This document shows positions 48,861-59,579 of a stretch of DNA of 64,000 nucleotides, piece after piece. The translations under genes were made by a program, and so were the position numbers. Numbering within the stretch: position 1 is the first letter of the stretch; the number at the start of each line of letters is the position of its first letter. Under the pieces are notes generated by a model. That model saw nothing but the letters and a program-made list of their open reading frames with translations, searched no databases and was not told the origin of the DNA. The stretch comes from Nephrocerus scutellatus (Eukaryota > Arthropoda > Insecta > Diptera > Pipunculidae): assembly GCA_947095585.1 (NCBI GenBank), contig OX352762.1:114048930-114112929 (forward strand), read 5' to 3'.

Positions 48861-51129
48861 ATAGTAGTAAAAAATGGTAAAACCTTTGGAAGCTTGAAAG
48901 AACATCCCTTCAGAACTAATGGGGAAATATTCCCATATTCCGCTTATTAATCATGGCAAAACAAAATATATAGTGATCAACTGCGAGAGATACACTATTG
49001 TTCATTAAATTAGGATAGTGGAAATTCGAATTCGAAGTAGTGCAGTCATTTAGCTATCTCGGGTCAATTGTAGCAACAGACAACAGTATGCGGAACTAGA
49101 AAAACGCTCGCAGTTGCTAAATGCAAAACAAACACTAATGTAGTCTGCCAAGACTCTTCATAACCAGGAATTTAACTTTACATGTATAGAAATACATAAC
49201 TAAGTCTTTGGACAAACATCAACTCTAAATGCTTAAATCCAGAGAGCATTCCTCAAGATCCAACTTGAAGTTTCTTGATAAGATAATTACTGACGAGAGC
49301 CAGTTGTTATATTAGTAATAGGTTTTGTTTGTCACAATTGTGTTAGGGGCTTCTTCTTTTTAAAGATTTAATTAGGACCTCAAAGGTCAGCTTTCTTTCT
49401 GTTTGTAATCTTTTACTTTTTGTCATCTCCATCTTCGCTGAACGCAATTAGTTTTCCATTACACCCTGCACAGGTGCCACAGCCACCATCAGAATATCAG
49501 TTGAATACTCTTAGGTACTGGCTTGTGTTGCTTTTGTACTAAAACCATAAACTAATTAAATATTTTAGACGTCCACCATGCTTTGTATCTCGCTATTTTG
49601 ACAACTTAATTCAGTGCCTTGTGTAATGGGTGGAGCAGGTTGCTTTGTTGACTCAGGAGTTGGAATGCGCTGATCCATTTATTTCTTGTATGTGGAATTG
49701 TGGTATGCATGTGGAATTCTTCATAGTATAGCACCGAAAAGCCAGTCGATTCTTAGAAAAAGGTTGAAGAAATAAATTTTCCTTTTTGTTTTTACAATTA
49801 AAAAAAGAGGATGTCTTGGCACGTTCCTTTCGAAGGTGAATAATTACACTGAACCAACCTTTCCTAGCAATTTACATGAGTAAATGATATTTCGCTGGGT
49901 TTAATCTATAAAACCATAAATCAATGCATCTAATTGTTTTTATTGCTGCCGTTTTTCATCTGTAATGCGATGGACACACTGGCTGACCAGAAACATACAT
50001 ATTAAGCCACAATTCAGTTGGCATAACTTCGATTTACTACTCAGTAAAAAGATAGAGATAAGCTCATAAAAACTACAAAACAAAAATTTATCACTAGTCA
50101 GCGAAACTCCTTATGCGGGTTCCTTTTTTTACTCCTTGATGTCATATGCATTTTCAAAAACAAAGTAATCCTTATTTGTGAATGGCCAACGATAACGCTT
50201 ATGATAAAAGATATAGGTTGACATTTCTGTTTTTGATATATGTATGTATTATGAGTACCCTAACCCATCTAACGTAAATTTTCATTTGCGTAATAAATCC
50301 TCAACATTACATTAAATAATATGTGTAGCTTCTTGTGTCATTTACATTCATTGCAGTATGTTTGTATGTACGAGCATATACGTATTATACAGAATACCTT
50401 AAGTTTTATTTAATGGTGTCACGTAAATTTAAAATGTCTGCTATCACTTTAGAGAGATGCTAAAGTTCTTAAGTTAAGAAGAATGTTAAAAGTAAATCGC
50501 ATAATGAGGATGGAAAAATGCTATCAACAATATAGCTTGCGATATAATAGTCCTATTTGCGACAGTGAATATGACAGTAAAGGATTAAGGCTCAAATTGT
50601 TGTCGCATTGGATAGAAGATTTGATGCTAAAGCGGATACCGTTAAGTGTATCCAAAAGGAATTACAAGATTAGGCTATAATGGCGGATGGGAAATTGCCA
50701 GATGTTTCAAATGTACAAACATGCACATCGCCAAAGACACATTTAAGAGAACAGGTGCAGATACCTATAGATGCGGAAAATATCTGTTTTATTTACATGA
50801 GAAAATATTTTATTTTATTGTTTATACAATGCCCATGTTTTGGAAGAGATTGCAAAATACTGTTCAAATGGGCTGTCAAACTTTTAGAAGCCTTGAGGGT
50901 TGAAACGCTGACACAGTATGAATCTCAAAGAGCGCTGTCCTAAAAGAACATTGATATACGAATTCTGCCCGTAGTATAGAAATTTAAAACCATACCTCCG
51001 AAAGTTACGTTTTAAATACTGCTTCTTGGAAATTCTCCGGCTACTACTGTTGTAGCCAAATGACGCAAGACTATTTTCAAATATTCATAGAAGACTGCGA
51101 GATATCATAATAAAATCAAATACTCGGGT
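48861..51129. other. Receptor intron, central part: nothing recognised
   Basis: About 2.3 kb of AT-rich sequence. There is a small (AGTAAT)n run at 48848-48868. Open stretches at 50483-50943 show no family motif. Confidence 0.5.
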
Positions 51130-51990
51130 GGAGTCACATTCAGTCTCAAGAAATCATTTGTTATGTCAATGAAGAAATAGTTAGTACTGCAACAGCAAAT
51201 CCATCTATTAGCATAAGGAGGCTCGCTTTACAATTGAACGTCTCTTGCTACCGAATTCCTCAAGTATTGAACAATGAGCATCTTCATCCATACTTATACA
51301 AATATACAAATACAAATTCAAGAACTTATACAAATAGACCACCATAATAGATTTGAGTTGTGTAATTGGTTGATTAAAAGGAATTTTGACATTGATAGTT
51401 TTGTGAAACGTATTCTATGGACAGATGAATCTCAGTTCACAAGAGATGACATAACAAACTTTCACAATCTACACATGTGGGCTGCTGAAAATCCTCATTC
51501 CACAAAACAAACATCATTTCAGCACCGCTCCCGTGTAAACGTATGGTCTGGCGTGATTGGCGTTAATTTAATTGGACCATTCATATTGCCATCGACATTA
51601 AATAGTGAACGTTATTTACAATTTTTACAAAATGATTTGCCACTCCTCCTTGATGATGTTTCTGTTTTAAGTGCACCTAGTCACTACGGTATAAATGTTA
51701 AGAATTGGTTAAATGAAAATTATCAAAATAATTGGATTGGAAGAAATGGTGCAATTCATTGGCCTGCAAGGAATCACCCCTTAACGGATTAGCACCCCAA
51801 AGCCGAACACCCTGATAGGAGAACAGATAAAATTATTGACCAGGAGCATTAGAGTTAGAAGTTGATAACGTCACGTCAACGAGCCTTTTTATACTAACAA
51901 GGAAGAGCTTACTTATAAGGACTTTATTATCGCTTGGAGGCATTCTACAATTCAAAACAAAATACTAAGTCAAAACGTTTAAACGTTTAT
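51130..51990 (+). pseudogene. Tc1/mariner-type transposase remnant, in the receptor intron
   Basis: The N-terminal helix-turn-helix part reads TANPSISIRRLALQLNVS at about 51185-51250, then VLNNEHLHPY. The catalytic half is open at 51274-51792: FELCNWLIKRNFDIDSFVKR, ILWTDESQF (first Asp), HMWAAENPHS, VNVWSGVIGVNLIGPFILP. The second Asp motif, normally HDGAP, is reduced to LSAPSHY, and the third region reads WPARNHPLTD instead of WPARSPDLTP. Two of three catalytic acids are therefore lost. After a stop near 51790 the frame continues weakly to about 51990. No terminal inverted repeats were found. Confidence 0.8.
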
Positions 51991-52009
51991 AACGAAGGCT
52001 TCTAGCATT

Positions 52010-52240
52010 AGATACCAAAAAAAGCTTGTGTTTGATATATCAAGAGTACCATGAATGCCATTAGTTCTAGAAAAAAACATCATTCAAATTTAATCAGTGT
52101 TAGTCCTGAGGTCGTCCCAAGTCTTTGGGTTATCGGCATAGACCGTAGCCTTGATGGTGGCGGTAAATTACATGAACGAGGCGACCAATTGACTGGTTCA
52201 TTTCTGGAGATCACCGAATTTTGACTTTAATAACTGGCCA
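52010..52240 (-). pseudogene. Possible mariner-like transposase 3'-end scrap
   Basis: On the minus strand a short frame reads ATVYADNPKTWDDLRTN at about 52105-52160, like the YADNPET..L..NI segment near the transposase C-terminus in some insect mariner-like elements. A LNDVFF..LMAFMVLLIY stretch follows at 52030-52090. It is short and diverged, and the orientation is opposite to the neighbouring transposase remnant. Confidence 0.4.
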
Positions 52241-52817
52241 TCTGTGTCGTATGTGGAGAGTCTTGTTGAAACCACATAAGCTTCAAGTCAATCTGTTTCA
52301 ATTTATTGTAAAAATAGTCAGTCAGGTTGGATCTCTATTGATTGTGACTGCGTTATTAGCATCATTAAAGGAGAAGTATTGGCCAATTACCCACCTCTCT
52401 AGCATGAAACCCGCATACAATAGAATTTTGTGAATGGCTTGGGGTTGCTTGCCCGTGTACTTACCCAAATGCGACAATTTAGCTCACTAACGAGGCAGAC
52501 CAAGTTTTCTTTAGTAAAAATGTTTAATAGTTTTCGAAGCGTACAATATTTAGTGATTTAATGGCAAATATAGACGAAAAAAACACACCGCAGCTCCCTA
52601 TATTAGAATCAATAGAATAACGAGTGGTTCGGAATTGTTGTAATTTTTATTAATAGGCCACAGATTCAACTCACGTAAAAGTAAAGTTTTATAAAGAGTT
52701 ACGTAACGCATAATTTAGGACACATGATTATCGGCTAATTGTAATTATCAGCCTTTGAATTTTCTTATATTTCAAGCAATTATTTATTAAATTTTCTTTG
52801 TGTTTGTTTTTTCACAG
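52241..52817. other. Receptor intron, right end
   Basis: AT-rich; ends with TTTGTTTTTTCACAG, a good splice acceptor at 52816-52817. Confidence 0.5.
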
Positions 52818-52911
52818 AGAATTACGTTGCTTGCGAAATTCCATTCATGCGAATCTATTCTTCACATACATCATGTCAGCGCTACTCTGGATCTTGACAC
52901 TATCGGTTCAG
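52818..52911 (+). CDS. DH44 receptor-like GPCR, TM2 exon
   Basis: Encodes (K)ELRCLRNSIHANLFFTYIMS and ALLWILTLSVQ: the first intracellular loop with the conserved LRCLRN, the IHANLF motif at the start of TM2, and TM2 itself. The acceptor CACAG|A completes the Lys codon from the previous exon (phase 2). The donor CAG|GTGAGT is phase 0. A 131-bp intron follows. Confidence 0.93.
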
Positions 52912-53042
52912 GTGAGTAAAAATCCTAACAGCAATACTATACAATACCATTGTTGCTGGGCACTTATCTAAAACAAAAACTTTTGTCACCATTGAAACAA
53001 TATTGCCTCTTTTGCTTTGTTCTTGGGGGAGCGTTTTGGCAG

Positions 53043-53136
53043 ATATCCATTCGGACAGGACTGGGAGGATGCATTGCCCTTATGACTGCGTTTCACTTTT
53101 TCACATTAACGAATTTCTTTTGGATGTTGGTCGAGG
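53043..53136 (+). CDS. DH44 receptor-like GPCR, TM3 exon
   Basis: Encodes ISIRTGLGGCIALMTAFHFF then TLTNFFWMLVE and the first base of Gly. It includes the conserved TM3 cysteine (GGC) that disulfide-bonds to extracellular loop 2 and the class B motif FFWMLVEGLYLY, completed by the next exon. The acceptor is TTTTGGCAG|ATA and the donor GAG G|GTAAGT, phase 1. A 108-bp intron follows. Confidence 0.93.
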
Positions 53137-53244
53137 GTAAGTCTAACCGGGATACTCAATTAATGATAACATTGTTTATTGTTCCCTAATTGTGTTCACT
53201 GTTGTTGCTATTATTTTCATCGCCTTATAATTGCATGTGAAAAG

Positions 53245-53325
53245 GACTTTACTTGTATATGCTTGTGGTGAAGACATTCTCCGGGGACAATATTCGATTC
53301 AACATTTACGCTTTAATTGGTTGGG
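53245..53325 (+). CDS. DH44 receptor-like GPCR, TM3 end to TM4 exon
   Basis: Encodes GLYLYMLVVKTFSGDNIRFN then IYALIGW and the first base of Gly. This covers the end of TM3, intracellular loop 2, and the start of TM4 with the class B GWG motif. The acceptor GTGAAAAG|GA has a weak pyrimidine tract, but the frame and family match are exact. The donor TGG G|GTGAG is phase 1. A 1091-bp intron with nested repeats follows. Confidence 0.9.
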
Positions 53326-53418
53326 GTGAGTATGTGTATATATGTATGTATATGTCAACAAAGGTTTTTGTACTTGTATCTGAGTAATTTGACCAAGTTC
53401 CAAATAATAATATTTAAT

Positions 53419-54045
53419 ACTAGCTTTTCCGGGGCGCTCCGCCACCCGCACCCATAAACATGGGAGGAGTGTACTATTGCCTAAACCTAAACAAGGCACC
53501 ACCTCGATCGTATTCGCACTATGTGGTTTGCCGAGATTTTGCTTAGAAGCATGAAAGTTTCAGCTTAATCGGCTGTCTAGTTTTTGATTTTTAATGTCAT
53601 ATTAAAAACCAACAGACATTCATTTTTATATTTTATATGTATATAGATTATAGTTCGTACAAGGCAACGAAGCACATAGCACACAACCATTATGATGCCG
53701 CTTTAGCCGTGATATGGGTACAAAACATAATACAGAAAGTAGCGCAGCGAGCAGTGCAGTTATTATGATGCGCGACTGTTTTTTCATCGACTTTAGTTGT
53801 TTACTTACAAAATTGGTCGCCACGAAAGTCCCTTTTATTTAAACAGAATATTATATAGCCTATGTTCACTCTAAAAGTCCATTCTTAATATGAGTGAAAG
53901 AATTATTGAAATCGATTCAGTAGTCCTAAGATTACCTCCTACACACAAACTAACATTCAGCATCATATTTGGCTCTACAACCGGGGTACGGTCCTGGCCT
54001 CCCGCAAACTAACATTACCTCTTTATAATATGTGTGTAGAATTCG
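53419..54045 (+). mobile_element. SINE- or RTE-like repeat in the TM4 intron
   Basis: It begins ATACTAGCTTTTCCGGGGCG then CTCCGCC, a start seen in widespread arthropod repeats. Two internal stretches read CAGCTTAATCGGCTGTCTAG and AATCGATTCAGTAGTCCTAA, the latter close to the usual ending AATCGGTTCAGTAGT. It ends with CACACAAACTAACATT and CTTTATAATATGTGTG, split by a LINE A tail. There is no coding potential. The identification is from pattern memory and approximate. Confidence 0.55.
53958..54004 (-). mobile_element. 47-bp LINE A 3' tail insertion with 12-bp target duplication
   Basis: CATCATATTTGGCTCTACAA and CCGGGGTACGGTCCTGGCC match the extreme 3' end of LINE A as at 8866-8905. Exact CAAACTAACATT stands on both sides (53946-53957 and 54005-54016). 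Removing the 47 bp restores a continuous SINE/RTE-type 3' end. This is a 5'-truncated retrotransposition event close to the minimum conceivable length. Confidence 0.88.
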
Positions 54046-54416
54046 TTCGTAAAAAAAGTTAAAATATTTATCGTATCCAATATTGAAAGGCTAGAAATAT
54101 TAGTAATATGTTTCGCTTTAATTCGGTCTGAAAAGACCGAGTTACTAATTATCATGTGAACTGGTGAGGTAACAAGAGACTTCCTAACAGATTCAAGGTT
54201 ATATAACAATCTACTACTCGTTCCGCTCCTAGGGGACGGGGTTAAATAGTTAAATAGCTTAAGTGGTTAAGTGTAACTATCTTTTTTAAGTATATTTTGG
54301 TTCGACTGATTAGATTAGTTTATGCCCGACACGTTGTTATGTGACTCCTGAAATTCCTGTAAAAAAATAAATGGAAATTGTCTCCTTTAATTATAATCGA
54401 TTTTTATATTTTGCAG

Positions 54417-54487
54417 GAGGACCAGCCATATTCATTGTGATTTGGACTGTCGCCAAGGGTCTTACCACATCGTTTCCTAGCGATCAG
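54417..54487 (+). CDS. DH44 receptor-like GPCR, TM4 end and loop exon
   Basis: Encodes GGPAIFIVIWTVAKGLTTSF then PSDQ: with the previous exon it forms the class B motif GWGGPA, the rest of TM4, and the start of extracellular loop 2. The acceptor TTTTGCAG|GA completes the Gly codon (phase 1). The donor CAG|GTTTGT is phase 0. A 95-bp intron follows. Confidence 0.92.
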
Positions 54488-54582
54488 GTTTGTTTCTTTT
54501 ACTATCCATGTGTACAGCAACTTTAATCCCCAGAGTAAATCCAAAATAAATTCTTTCTTTTTTTATCTCAACCATCCCTCAG

Positions 54583-54693
54583 GTAAACATTGGTTGTCCA
54601 TGGATGCATGAAACTCCTGTTGACTGGATATTTCAGGGACCAGTCTGTGTGGTGCTTATTATTAATTTGATATTTCTTTTGAGGATAATGTGG
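54583..54693 (+). CDS. DH44 receptor-like GPCR, TM5 exon; last recognised
   Basis: Encodes VNIGCPWMHETPVDWIFQGP and VCVVLIINLIFLLRIMW. It has the loop-2 cysteine in GCPWM, the partner of the TM3 cysteine, then DWIF and TM5 with the NLIFLLRIMW motif typical of class B receptors. The acceptor is CCCTCAG|GTA and the donor TGG|GTAAGTG, phase 0. The TM6-TM7 exons and the tail were not found in the following 9.3 kb on the plus strand. The gene either has a very long intron leading out of the window or is broken. Confidence 0.93.
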
Positions 54694-54939
54694 GTAAGTG
54701 AAACTGAGTGTATGTTTGTGCGTCTGTATTGTATACTGCAAAATGTAAACGTTGGCTGTTCAACAAAAAAAATATCTTCCCAGCCAATTAAAGCCGTATC
54801 TTTTGTACTGTGACTTAAAACTGGGATTCAGAAGTACATTTCAATATCGTTAACTCAATACTTTTTTTATGAATTAAATGGCTTTGTATGGATATTGCCA
54901 CGTGAGCATCTCTTAATCCGCATTTGTATGATATACAGT

Positions 54940-55065
54940 CACTTAAGACACATCATGTGCATAGACATCTCATCTTTTCCTTTCCTTAAGTTCCTAACGC
55001 CCACGCTATGATAAGCATTATAAGGGTGCAAATCCCTTGAGCGTGTGTACGTTATAAAAAATAGA
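54940..55065 (+). mobile_element. LINE family L 3'-end scrap
   Basis: CATAGACATCTCATCTTTTC then TTCCTAACGCCCACGCTATG parallels 43690-43735 (CATAGACATCTCCTCATTTC and TTCTTAACGCCCACGTTGTG), which is the end of the family L ORF and the start of its 3' untranslated region. Confidence 0.75.
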
Positions 55066-55084
55066 CCATAAGAATTAAAATTTT

Positions 55085-55420
55085 TGTTGTAAATGTAAAA
55101 TCGGAGATACACATGTGTATAAAATTTGAAGAAAATCGGGTAATTTTTTTATAAAATTTGTATGGGTGCCCCCGACCCCGGGGCCTAGTCACTTTCAGTA
55201 TTGTCCATCGGAGAAGAAATCGGGTAAGTTTTGTAAATTATTTGTATTGGAGCCCCCCGACCACGAGGCCCGAGGAAAGTGTTGTTATCAGAGATACACA
55301 TGTGTGCAAAGTTTGAACAAAATCGGACTTCAGGAAGTGGGTTAAAAATTGATCACAAGATTTGGTCCGCCAGCAGGCCAGCCAGCAACGAATTTAAAAA
55401 GGAGGTAAACTGAAAAACTT
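55085..55420 (-). repeat. Dispersed two-unit repeat (family D), minus copy
   Basis: It contains AATCGGAGATACACATGTGT followed by ATAAAATTTGTATGGG.GCCCCCGACCCCGGGGCC. A second unit has TGTATTGGAGCCCCCCGACC then GAGATACACATGTGTGCAAA, and the end is GATCACAAGATTTGGTCCGC and GGCCAGCCAGC. This is the reverse complement of the layout at 59110-59410. Unit length is roughly 120-150 bp, with a GC-rich core inside an AT-rich frame. Confidence 0.8.
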
Positions 55421-55454
55421 TTCTATCTTTCCGGTTGTAACTTAAGTGATATGT

Positions 55455-56440
55455 ATAGGAAGGTAGGTTGAGTTGTAGTGCGCGATGTCATAGCGAGGGC
55501 CTGAAATAGCCACCGATCTCGGCAGACCCTATGCCGTCATAGGAATCGGGAAATGGTTATAAAGAACCTTTTGCATTCAAGTATGAGATCGGTGATCGGT
55601 ATGAGATCGGTATGAGATCGGTGATTCGGCACTCCGAAAGCTCACTCAGTTGGGCAATGAAAGGGTTTCCCGATTTGTGAAGTCGGAAACCCGTTAAGGC
55701 TGGACATTTGCAGAGATAAGGATAAGAGTTTTTTTCTTACTAACATCCCTGCAACTCTGCAACTTCTGCTGGGACTTAAGTTCAATTTAGGAGTGCAGTA
55801 GTCAGTTAAGGATGGTATCATATCCTTTGGTAACGACTGTGGTATATTGCAGTGTCCATATGGTTTGGCAACAAATCAAACAGATTCTTTGAGACGGACT
55901 GTGTCGCATGTCGTCGCAACGTATATATTAAATAGGTCGGGAAGTAATAGGTGTAGAGTTGTGATGAGAGCATCAGTACGACAGGACCGTATTGCTCTAG
56001 TTATACCTACAATTGCTGATCTTTGTATTCGGCCTACCTTGCTGACATTGTACTTCTTGTTATTCGCGGCCACCAGACTAGCGCTCCATAGGTCAGAATA
56101 GGGCGAACTGTGTACAGCCACAGGGTAATCCTCGGCTGCAGGTCCCAAAACTAAGCGATGGTTCTGTTACTAGCATATAAAGCAATACATGCTTTCTTAG
56201 CATAAGAAGTGTCTGATCATTGAGCTTGGAGAGGGAAAATTTTGGGTCTTCGGACTTAGTGGTGAACAACAGTACCATTTAAGTTTTGCTAGAGTTACCT
56301 TCTAGACCACAGCTAGTTGTCCATGATCCAACCCGGCTTAGAGCTCTTTCCATGACTTCACTAATCACAGAAGGGTACTATCCTGATACATATATCACCA
56401 CGTCCTGACCAGCTCAAGCATCCTGATAAACTTCTTTATA
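55455..56440 (-). mobile_element. LOA-like LINE, post-RT region and 3' end
   Basis: On the minus strand from 56440: SCGLEGNSSKT-like sequence near 56310, a KYLG-less break, then PKTKIFPLQ and LND.TLLMLRKHVLLYM frames (56280-56190), and YRPITLWLYTVRPILTYGAL-type sequence with SLVAANNKKYNVSKVGRIQR and AIVGITRAIRSCRTDAL (56110-55970). LPDLFNIYVATTCDTVRLKE follows. That order (thumb, KVQR..ITGA, LD..AAT..IRL) is the post-RT block of LOA/R1 elements. RNase H is deleted. The 3' part has TATGAGATCGG three times at 55585-55620. Confidence 0.7.
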
Positions 56441-59109
56441 AGTGAGAAATAATTAATATTCACAAAAGGGCAAATCTTAACGTATTTTGCTGTCTTTCTT
56501 TATCATTTTGTCACTAAAAAAATGGTAAAAGTTAATTAAAGAACTATATCTTTATTGGAATAAATCCAACTGGTTTGGTTTGATATTCATAGGGATTTAA
56601 AGTTGCAAGCGTTGTTATTGTTGCAGCCACAGGAGAGTAACCAATATAACAAAACCAACGGATGCAAAAGGAGTAAAGTAAAAGCACTCCAGTACAAAAT
56701 CTACTTCCAACAGATTTGACCAAGAGGATTCGATTTTGTAAGGAAAAGAAGAGAAAAATGCAAAACCACAATAATAATAATCGAAAGGATGCTTATGACA
56801 GATGAAACAGCAATGGCGGTTGTTTTTTTATTTTTTTTATTTTTCGATTTTTCCTGAATTAGGTATTAACTCAACTAGTATTGAGCCACCTTTCGTGTGC
56901 ACTGGTATATACAATCGAATACTCAACCTCCAGATAGACGTCGTTTTCATAGATACTTTGCGGTATTTAAAAAAGAGCAGTTTTGAATTATGTTGCTCTG
57001 CAAATTGATAGTCGCTTCAATAATTTTTAAAAAAATGGATATACTCTCTTTCTTTCTAAAAAGACTAACATGCGTCCTAGAGTTAAAGAGTGATAAAGTA
57101 AGGTAACTATGGCTAAAACCACTATTCTTTTCCCGAAAAAAGATATGGCCAGTGGGTGATACGATATGATTTTTTACTCGTAAAATGGCGCTGGAATTAC
57201 TCCTTTACGTATTTGTTACCAATTGTGATACACCCTATATACGGTCAGAAAAAAAAACAACTAAAAGAGTCTCCGATACTATTGGGGGACGATAGTATTT
57301 CATTTTGAAATTCCAAAAACTACAACTTTCCCGTGTCCACAAAAGTATTGATTGGGGAAGCCAAATAATTAATAAGCACTTTGCAAGTTTGAATTTCTAG
57401 GTCCAGTTTTAATTGCATTACATACTTGCTGCTCATGTAACTCAGAAGGACAATTTCATCAGGAGTGCCTCACTGAATGCATTTTTTGAATGGATTATAA
57501 TTTGAAATAATTTTGTTTTTACCCTTTGTTAAGTTACATAGAGCGTAAAATATTATTCTAATAAACAAATATTGCAAAAGTTGGACAAATTTTCTTTTAA
57601 AATTTTGGGGGGTAATTTTTTAAACTTATAATTCTTAAAGAACTTCTAACCATAGCTGCACAATTTGTCTTGTAAATTGAATGTATAATAAGCAGTTTAA
57701 GAAGTGTCAATAAATAAAGAAAAACTGATGAAATTTTTTTGCTGAATGTTAATGTTAATTTAATAAAATATTTATTCCGTTGTGGCAGCAAGCAAGAAGT
57801 TTCAAAAGTGACTGACTTAAAGGGTGTAAAGGCGAAACTCAATTACTTAATATGCACGCCAGTCAGAGAAATTACAAAACACAACACCTACAACAAAAAA
57901 TACATCTACAACGCTTCCAGGAAATCATCTGAAACAATTCTCGTTCCATAGAACATAATTTATTCCTTTTAAAAATATTTAAATTTTAAAACATTTCCTA
58001 TAATTTCCCAACAGAACAATCTATTTGACATAACGATGTTCTTTCATCTTAAATGGAAGGCACATCCCTCTAGATCTGCAGAACGTGAGCTTAATAGAGA
58101 GATGGAGAACTTTAGCTGAAACCAAAATAATACAAAAAGTGCATAGCCCCTTGTATTACTCGTATATTGAGCGCCAACGGTTAAAATCCCAAAAGGCAGT
58201 CCGCTTATCCAAGCGTTAAAAGGAGTATTTCCTCCCTGGAAACTTATAGAACAAAATATGGATTTGTGTCTATGTGCGTTTTTAAAAAAAAAAAAAAAAA
58301 AAAAAAATTAAAGGGGCTGAATATTTGTGTTATGACCGTTATGAGATATTAACGTTTAAAGGTTTACAAACGGAAACAATTTGGAAAATTTCTCATAAAC
58401 ACGGTTTACTCAGTGTTGTGTAGCTAACTACCATTCGCAGCGAAGAGACAAACGAAGAATGCGATACAACTCACCCTTAAAAAAGCAGATTATTCTGGGG
58501 CTGTGTTCCTGGATGTATAAGATAAATGGACACTCCTCTAATATACTATCAATATGGCTGGCTTTATGTCTTAGGCAGTTGAGATAGAAACTACTTGTTT
58601 GATAATTGCGAGCCCGAAGGTCAAAGCTTATAATCAGGGCAAATTTTCTTCACCGTGCGTGTATTTGTCAGTTTGCCCACTCGTACATCTACACTTTTAC
58701 CAGTCATAATTTGATGGAACTTCATTAGAAATAACTGTTTAGCGTTCGGCTTGCGATAACGTAATTTTAATGCTTTTTTTATTTATTTTATTTGGAAGGA
58801 AAAGTATAAAAAAGGGTTTTTTCATGAAACTAAGATCCTTTTAAGCCCATTCAGTCTTTAGACTAAATTACAACTATCCATATGGCAAGCTGAGAAGTTC
58901 CGCTATTTTATAGCAATACACAGCGCATTGCTCTGATACTGTTAAATGGTAAATGGTAAGCGATAAGACAGCTCGAAAAATTTTGTAATTTAACATAGCT
59001 CCAAAGAAAAAAGTCCAGTGACGTCAAACCACGAGCACAAGGCGGGCATGGTCACCGAACTTTGACTCCTAAGAGTGTTGATTGTCTTTTTTAAATTCTC
59101 TATATTAAC
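56441..59109. other. No recognised gene; poly(A) run
   Basis: About 2.7 kb of AT-rich sequence. A 24-A run is at 58284-58307. ATACTAT...ATAGTAT forms a small hairpin near 57280. At 58013 an acceptor-like TTTCCCAACAG precedes a 34-codon open frame ending in TGA at 58119 (FFHLKWKAHPSRSAERELNR, then EMENFS). It does not resemble a GPCR tail, and I leave it unassigned. TM6/TM7-like sequence was looked for and not seen. Confidence 0.5.
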
Positions 59110-59410
59110 TTCACTTGCCCGTGGCTGGCTGGCTGGCCAAATCTTGTGATAAATTTTTAACCCACTTCGTACAGCCCGATTTTATTAAAATTTTGCACAC
59201 ATGTATATCTCCCAAGACAACACTTTCTGTTAAAATTTGAGGCCCCTCGGGCCGCGGGGTCGGGGGGCTCTCATACAAATATTTTACAAAATTTACCCGA
59301 TTTTCTTTGAATTTTGTACACATATGTGTCTTCGATGGAAAACACTTTTTGTAAAAATTTGGAGCGATCGGCCCCTTGGGGACCCCAATATACAATTTTT
59401 AAATATCGCT
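59110..59410 (+). repeat. Dispersed two-unit repeat (family D), plus copy
   Basis: It opens with GTGGCTGGCTGGCTGGCC and ATCTTGTGATAAATTTTTAA. Unit 1 has TTTTGCACACATGTATATCT then GGCCCCTCGGGCCGCGGGGTC and a CTCTCATACAAATATTT end. Unit 2 has TTTTGTACACATATGTGTCT, TTTGTAAAAATTTGG, GGCCCCTTGGGGACCCC and CAATATACAATTTTT. The two units are about 120 bp apart and similar throughout. The minus-strand frame looks protein-like only because of the reiteration. Confidence 0.8.
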
Positions 59411-59460
59411 ATATCGCATCAGATCACGGCAAAGTCTGAGCTCTGTGCTTTGTGAGCAGC

Positions 59461-59513
59461 GCTGTTCGCTGCCGCTGCGTCATTTGTGAATGATTTTGCC
59501 ACAAAACGAGCAC

Positions 59514-59572
<59 letters not shown>
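59461..59572. repeat. 57-bp direct repeat (left) running into (GT)28
   Basis: GCTGTTCGCTGCCGCTGCGT, then a block with TGATTTTGCCACAAAACGAG ending CACGCA, is repeated at 59928 with one base difference. (GT)n spans 59517-59572. Confidence 0.9.
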
Positions 59573-59574
<2 letters not shown>

Positions 59575-59579
59575 ACACA

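Noticed and set aside
58013..58119. Acceptor-like site followed by a 34-codon frame ending in a stop, considered as the last exon of the receptor
   Set aside because: The sequence does not resemble class B GPCR tails and TM6/TM7 are missing between; no donor-acceptor evidence beyond a pyrimidine tract.
59111..59395. 94-codon minus-strand frame across the two-unit repeat
   Set aside because: It is the translation of repeat family D, which has no consistent frame in other copies.
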